Below are positions 60,560-64,000 of a stretch of DNA of 64,000 nucleotides, one piece after another. A program made the position numbers and the translations under genes. The notes below the pieces were generated by a model. The model was given only the letters and a program-made list of their open reading frames with translations. It had not been told where the DNA came from and searched no databases. How positions within the stretch are numbered: position 1 is the stretch's first letter; the number at the start of each line of letters is the position of its first letter. This DNA is from Cryptomeria japonica (Eukaryota > Streptophyta > Pinopsida > Cupressales > Cupressaceae): positions 567,939,152 to 568,003,151 of the forward strand of contig NC_081410.1 of the NCBI RefSeq assembly GCF_030272615.1, read 5' to 3'.

Positions 60560-63457
60560 CTCTTGCCACCTCTATCTCTATTTTCATATCTCCTCACCCC
60601 TCTGTCTATATCTCATTATGTCTACCTCTATCTCTTTTTCACTCCATCTATCACTCAATATATCTATCTCTTTATTTCTTTATCTATCCTCTTGTTGTTC
60701 TTCTCTTTAATTCTTTTATCCATATATCTATATCTCTCTCCCTATCCCTTTCTATCTCTCTATATCAGTTCCTTTGTCCCTCCATATCTCCTACTCTATA
60801 TCTTTATCTCTCTATTTATATCTAACTCCTCTCAATCCATTTCTATCCATCTATTTCTCATTACAACACTTGTATGCAAACAAATAGACCAAAAATTTCC
60901 TCAATTGACTTTCCAAACCTCTTCGGTGTACCCATTGTGCACCAAGGTGCAATCGCTAGTAATATATTATTATACTACTATTTTATTATATTATATATTT
61001 AAAACAATGTAAAAGTATTTTGCAATAGGTTAATTGACCAATTATATTTGTAAGATTAGAACTAGTTTACCTATCTTTAGAGGAATATAGGTAAAGTGCA
61101 CCGAAAGTTATCATACTTGTTCATTATTCCACTTAAAAAATTAATATATTGTAATTAATATTAAATCATTATTATATTATGATATTGTAATTAATATTAA
61201 ATTATTACAAGATATGATTATATTATTATTTTTTATATATTCTTGTTATTATATTTTATATTTCCATTAAACTCTTTACAAAAGCAAAAAAAGTTTTAGT
61301 ACCAAATTATTATTATTATATAATTATATTTCTATTAAACTCTTGATAAAAGCGCAAATTCTATTAAAACTACATTATTATTATTATATTATCATACCAT
61401 CATACTTTTATTTTATGTTCGTTCTTATCCTTATCCTTATCCTTGAGAAGGAAGTGGATTTTATGTAGGGACATTTCCAATCCCCCACAATTAGTAATAT
61501 TATTTATAATATATTATTATACTACTATTTTATTATATTATATATTTATATATAATATATATCTCTTTGTGTGTGTGTGTGTGTATACGTAATAATCTTG
61601 TAATTAAAATAATATATAATTAAAAAATTATTATAAAATTGTTTTTTGTTTTTCATGCATTTAAGTGTCACAAACATGTCAAATTAAATGCTTCTAGTTT
61701 TTATTGACGGACGGTTTTGCATCTAATACACCTTTGTCTTAATAATGAAAACAAAATAAACTTGAAAATTTCCCCCCATATCAGAAAATCTAGTAAATAT
61801 GGAGAAAATATGCACTCCAGCATTTACTATTGCAAATGGTCTATCAAAGATGTAGAGAATTACTCCACACAAACACATATTTCCCCTGAAAACCCAATTA
61901 CGAGTAGAAACATTCATGCAAAGATATTTGAATCTTTTTAAAATTGCAGTACTTTGTCATCAAAATTCATATCTTACCTTAATCATCACTTTCTCACTAA
62001 CAGCAAATGGATACTGAACTCCCTTTCCTTGTCGAGAACTATCCCTATCCATGAAGAGTCCTACATCGTCCTGATAAATAGAAGATATTTCTTATAGATC
62101 ATTACATCTTTGACTCCAAGATATGATAAATAATCTTCAGATCATAGCAGAAAATGAAGCAAACCATTTATACATCCTACCATTATACACACCTTGTTTA
62201 ATAATCTTTTCATTCCATCTCCTTGTTCTTCTTTCCTACGCTTGCGTAGTGCTGCATTGTGTAACTGTCTCCGCTCATCTCCATTTTTCACTGCTATTGC
62301 AGCAGCCCTGAGGGCTGCAACATTAGACCATCAACAACTCAGGACGTTTTCCTGTAATCCTTTCTGAATGCTTACATAAGCTACAGAAAATTACAACCAT
62401 AATTCTTTTGAAAGTCATTTCAGTGGGCCATCGATTTCTAACTGCAGAGTTGCATCCACTTACCATGATTAGGAACCATTGATGCCACCTCAACTTCTGT
62501 CCCACATGTGATACATCTTGACTGTAAGCAGAACATTTATTACTACATGTTACTCCTTTTCAAAAAGACACTGGTAATATTACAGATCAACTACAAAAGA
62601 GATAAGAACATACGATACCAACAAATGATCATTTTCCTCAGATAAATTATCTTATCAAATAAATACTATCAAAATCAACTTTCATTTTGCATATAATACC
62701 ATAAAGATGTTTAAAACATTGTGCTATTCTGCACAAAGAGAACCTTCAATGACAACCCAATGTATGATAAAAATGTATGACTTGCATAATGATTAGTATA
62801 AGGCTTAAGATTGTTTCTGCTTAAGCTAGTTTTAAATTTTGACCTTGTGATTTTTGTCCATATCGACTCCAATTACTGTTTTAACAACTAAATGATTCAT
62901 ATCAATTAATAATGCAGGACAACAACAGATTGTTGTATATCTAATGAACAGTGTGAGCTTATATATTAGATTGCCCAGAGACATGCTACGATTTTTTTAA
63001 ACAGTGCATATGATTGCTTTGTTTTAGTCAGTCAAATATATCTCAATTTCAATAGCCATTTTCCTGACCGGGGAGATATACATAAATATTCAAAGTTAAT
63101 TACTTGGTAAATAACTAATGGATGGTATTATCAGCACTTCTAGCAATTACTCTTGGATCCAAGAGGTTTTGATATCAGGGGAAATTAAATACCCTTACAC
63201 TTCATGAATTTGACTTGAAACAAGATTAGTTACAAACATTCGAAGTAATAACTATCACTAATATTCTGAAACAATGTCATAAAAGCAATGCACAAACATT
63301 TCAATCAAACATCTTAACAACTTCATCCATAAAACAGCTTCAATGTAGCACATTGCAATAGAGTGTTTCACTTACTGTTTCATAAACTTTTCTCAGCATG
63401 GCACCACCAAATGAGTGCCCACATCGTGCAACAAAGGCATCCTCAAGATAGTTACCC
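50474..63457 (-). CDS. U-box protein, PUB62/63-like, 3' six exons (gene continues past right edge)
   Basis: Exons in transcript order: 63376-63457, 62464-62521, 62193-62314, 61978-62070, 50685-50755, 50474-50609 (stop TGA at 50474-50476). All have AG acceptors and GT donors (GTAAG, GTAAG, GTGTGT, GTAAG, GTAAG), and phase is kept at every junction. The translation runs NYLEDAFVARCGHSFGGAML and then SRCITCGTEVEVASMVPNH, the U-box/RING-like fold with paired Cys/His. Next come LRAAAIAVKNGDERRQLHNA and a basic RKRRKEE helix, then GKGVQYPFAVSEKVMIK, GNKRTPDKFVGREAIVTAQC, and LNGWYMLRALDTGETVRLQY ending in RSLQKI plus a polar tail. Known: U-box proteins are E3 ubiquitin ligases that recruit E2 enzymes. 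The C-terminal KRTP...QCLNGWY...LQYRSL module is what I recall from the PUB62/63 group. Its substrate is unknown. The N-terminal exon(s) lie beyond 63458, probably beyond 64000. Intron 4 is 11.2 kb. Confidence 0.87.
52744..52915 (+). repeat. 84-bp tandem duplication
   Basis: GCACTTTTGGGGGGAT through GAGGGGTGTCTGAAGAATAT and ATAGTGTTAT occurs at 52746 and again at 52830, followed by a shorter third GTGTCTGAAGAATATAG at about 52893. Confidence 0.8.
54640..55770 (+). mobile_element. hAT transposon remnant
   Basis: Contains the transposase C-terminus at 54912-55506. The flanks carry GGGTTCG-type words in opposite orientation: CCGGGTTCGGTTCGCACC near 54655 and GGACGAACCCAGAGCGAACC near 55731. They look like subterminal or terminal inverted repeats. 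I could not fix the exact ends or the 8-bp duplication. Most of the transposase gene is missing. Confidence 0.6.
54912..55506 (+). pseudogene. hAT transposase C-terminal dimerisation domain, two exons
   Basis: Exon 54912-55010 (HKWWYFHGEIYQHLQPIAIK, then ILSQ) joins exon 55123-55506 (SSSSSERNWSTYSFIHSIKR, then NRL) through a GTAAGC...TAG intron of 112 bases, keeping frame. WW, LA-KILSQ, ERNWS and IHS-KRNRL are the signature of the hAT dimerisation domain. The tail has a polyaspartate run coded by a GAT repeat (55359-55385) and ends FDDF. The catalytic part and zinc finger are absent, so it is a 3' fragment. Confidence 0.85.
57442..58286. mobile_element. small non-autonomous hAT element with perfect 8-bp TSD
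   Basis: Element 57450-58278 (829 bp). Flanked by ATTAGAAT at 57442-57449 and 58279-58286. Terminal inverted repeats: left CATAGTTTGAAGACTC, right (reverse complement) CATACTTTGAAGACTT. GACTC/GAGTC words recur next to both ends. The internal + strand frame 57735-58034 is a transposase-like fragment at best; no complete gene. Confidence 0.85.
58769..59255 (+). repeat. direct repeat, left copy
   Basis: From GCAATAGGTTACTTGATCAG through TTTAGAGGAATATAGGTAAA and AAGTGGATTTTATGTAGGG to CCAATCCCCCATAATTAATA. Matches 61022-61505 along its length with small indels, same orientation. Confidence 0.85.
59640..59860 (+). promoter_or_regulatory. promoter-like island without a coding region
   Basis: GC-richer than its surroundings. 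CCAAT (59645), TTTGACC (59667), a perfect G-box CACGTG (59698-59703) and TATAAATA (59733-59740) stand in normal plant promoter order and spacing, followed by a CT-rich leader-like stretch (CAACTTCCACTTCCCTCACC). The first ATG after the TATA box (near 59846) opens only four codons. The gene it once served is missing or was never there. Confidence 0.5.
60290..60960 (+). repeat. dispersed repeat: pyrimidine-rich tract plus conserved tail, copy 2
   Basis: CT-rich DNA with a perfect TC run at 60523-60556 and the tail at 60885-60955 shared with 46085-46165. The long + strand frames across 60319-61012 only translate this CT-rich repeat. Confidence 0.65.
61022..61505 (+). repeat. direct repeat, right copy
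   Basis: Second copy of 58769-59255. Its left and right flanks also share an AT-rich block (ATATTATTATACTACTATTT at about 60963 and 61511), and a GT run follows at 61568-61584. Confidence 0.85.
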
Positions 63458-64000
63458 CTGACCAATTCACAAATTATAACAGCCAATCAATCAAACTGCT
63501 AAAAAAATCACCTAAAATAAACAGTTTTGGTCCTTCAAATAGGTGAAGCAATTACAAGAAGAACAAACATTTGTGGAATGCATAAACCAACATATGTGCT
63601 TTGCCACAACATTAATCTATTATGTACTATTAGTATACTTACAAAACTCACACTATGATATCATATTTTCAAGAAAAAATCGTAAATGTTATACTAATGC
63701 CCAGAGATGTCTAAAAATGAGTTTAATGGGGCTCAAAAACCACACTCATATAGAGAAGCTCATAGATTATGAAAAATAACTAAACAGTAAGCACTAAAGA
63801 AATGTATACACAACAAAAGGTACAAACCAAGAGCAGTTAAAATTTGCAATGTGGATTAAAATTATTCAAGCTAGCTTTGAAAATTAAATGACATTTTGTA
63901 ATGAAAATTATTAATTAATCATTAATAGTCATGTCCTTGCCTGAAGTTACGGCCATTCTACCAATGTACCTATATTTCCAAACCTTCCATAACTTTATAT
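63458..64000 (-). other. intron upstream of the U-box exon
   Basis: The acceptor TTGGTCAG lies at 63458-63465 on the minus strand. No further exon of the gene could be fixed up to the window edge; short frames at 63543-63779 are AT-rich and unrecognised. Confidence 0.6.

Larger units (their letters stand above)
50756..61977 (-). other. 11.2 kb intron of the U-box gene
   Basis: Bounded on the minus strand by the donor GTAAGATATG at 61977 and the acceptor ATATGCAG at 50756. It contains the hAT remnant, the small hAT element, the direct repeats and the promoter-like island listed separately. The remainder (50756-54600, 55780-57440, 58290-58768, 59860-60290) is AT-rich, with no supported gene. 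The + strand frame 51384-51665 lacks any recognised domain. Confidence 0.85.

Noticed and set aside
60319-61012. Long overlapping Ser/Leu/Tyr-rich + strand ORFs
   Set aside because: They translate CT-rich simple repeat in which stop codons are rare; no domain.
63920-63990. Possible further U-box gene exon on the minus strand
   Set aside because: An AG acceptor and a short open stretch can be read, but there is no GT donor in the phase needed to join the exon at 63457, and I recognise no conserved motif.

Overview
This window looks like a gene-poor stretch of a large plant nuclear genome, most probably a gymnosperm. That is an inference from nested LTR retrotransposons, an 11 kb intron and AT-rich spacers; no marker gene fixes the species. 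I can assemble two host genes, neither of which is a single ORF. A two-exon phytocyanin (blue copper, uclacyanin-like) lies on the + strand at 1280-3976. The 3' part of a U-box protein gene of the PUB62/63 type lies on the - strand at 50474-63457 and runs off the right edge. Its six visible exons keep phase through every junction and span one 11.2 kb intron.

Between them lies a retrotransposon stack. A solo LTR (4810-6281, TSD GTAAT) belongs to the same family as the large element further right. An old + strand Gypsy (A; LTR end and primer-binding site near 8300, gag/protease at 29.5-30.9 kb) was split by a - strand Copia (B, 8605-29522). Copia B was split inside its reverse transcriptase by a 13.9 kb - strand Gypsy of the Tat type (C, 11188-25104, TSD CTTTA). 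Gypsy C was in turn hit in its protease by a Copia-type solo LTR (D, 20703-22095). Gypsy C carries on the opposite strand a broken plant-mobile-domain (PMD) ORF between pol and the 3' LTR.

To the right, a decayed - strand chromovirus-like Gypsy (E, about 31-44 kb) is interrupted by the apparently youngest insertion, a 9.9 kb element (F, 33890-43801, TSD ATAAC). F has LTRs, a primer-binding site and a polypurine tract, but no recognisable protease, polymerase or integrase. It carries two low-complexity ORFs (Gln-rich coiled coil; Pro/Ser-rich). Its 3' LTR is a chimera containing an internal primer-binding site followed by a second LTR end.

From 44 to 50 kb there are simple repeats and unassigned DNA. 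The 11 kb intron of the U-box gene holds a hAT transposase remnant, a complete small hAT element with a perfect 8-bp target duplication, a pair of direct repeats of about 485 bp, and a promoter-like island (G-box plus TATA) with no coding sequence behind it. All transposon pol genes seen carry stops, frameshifts or lost catalytic residues. The two host genes look intact where visible.
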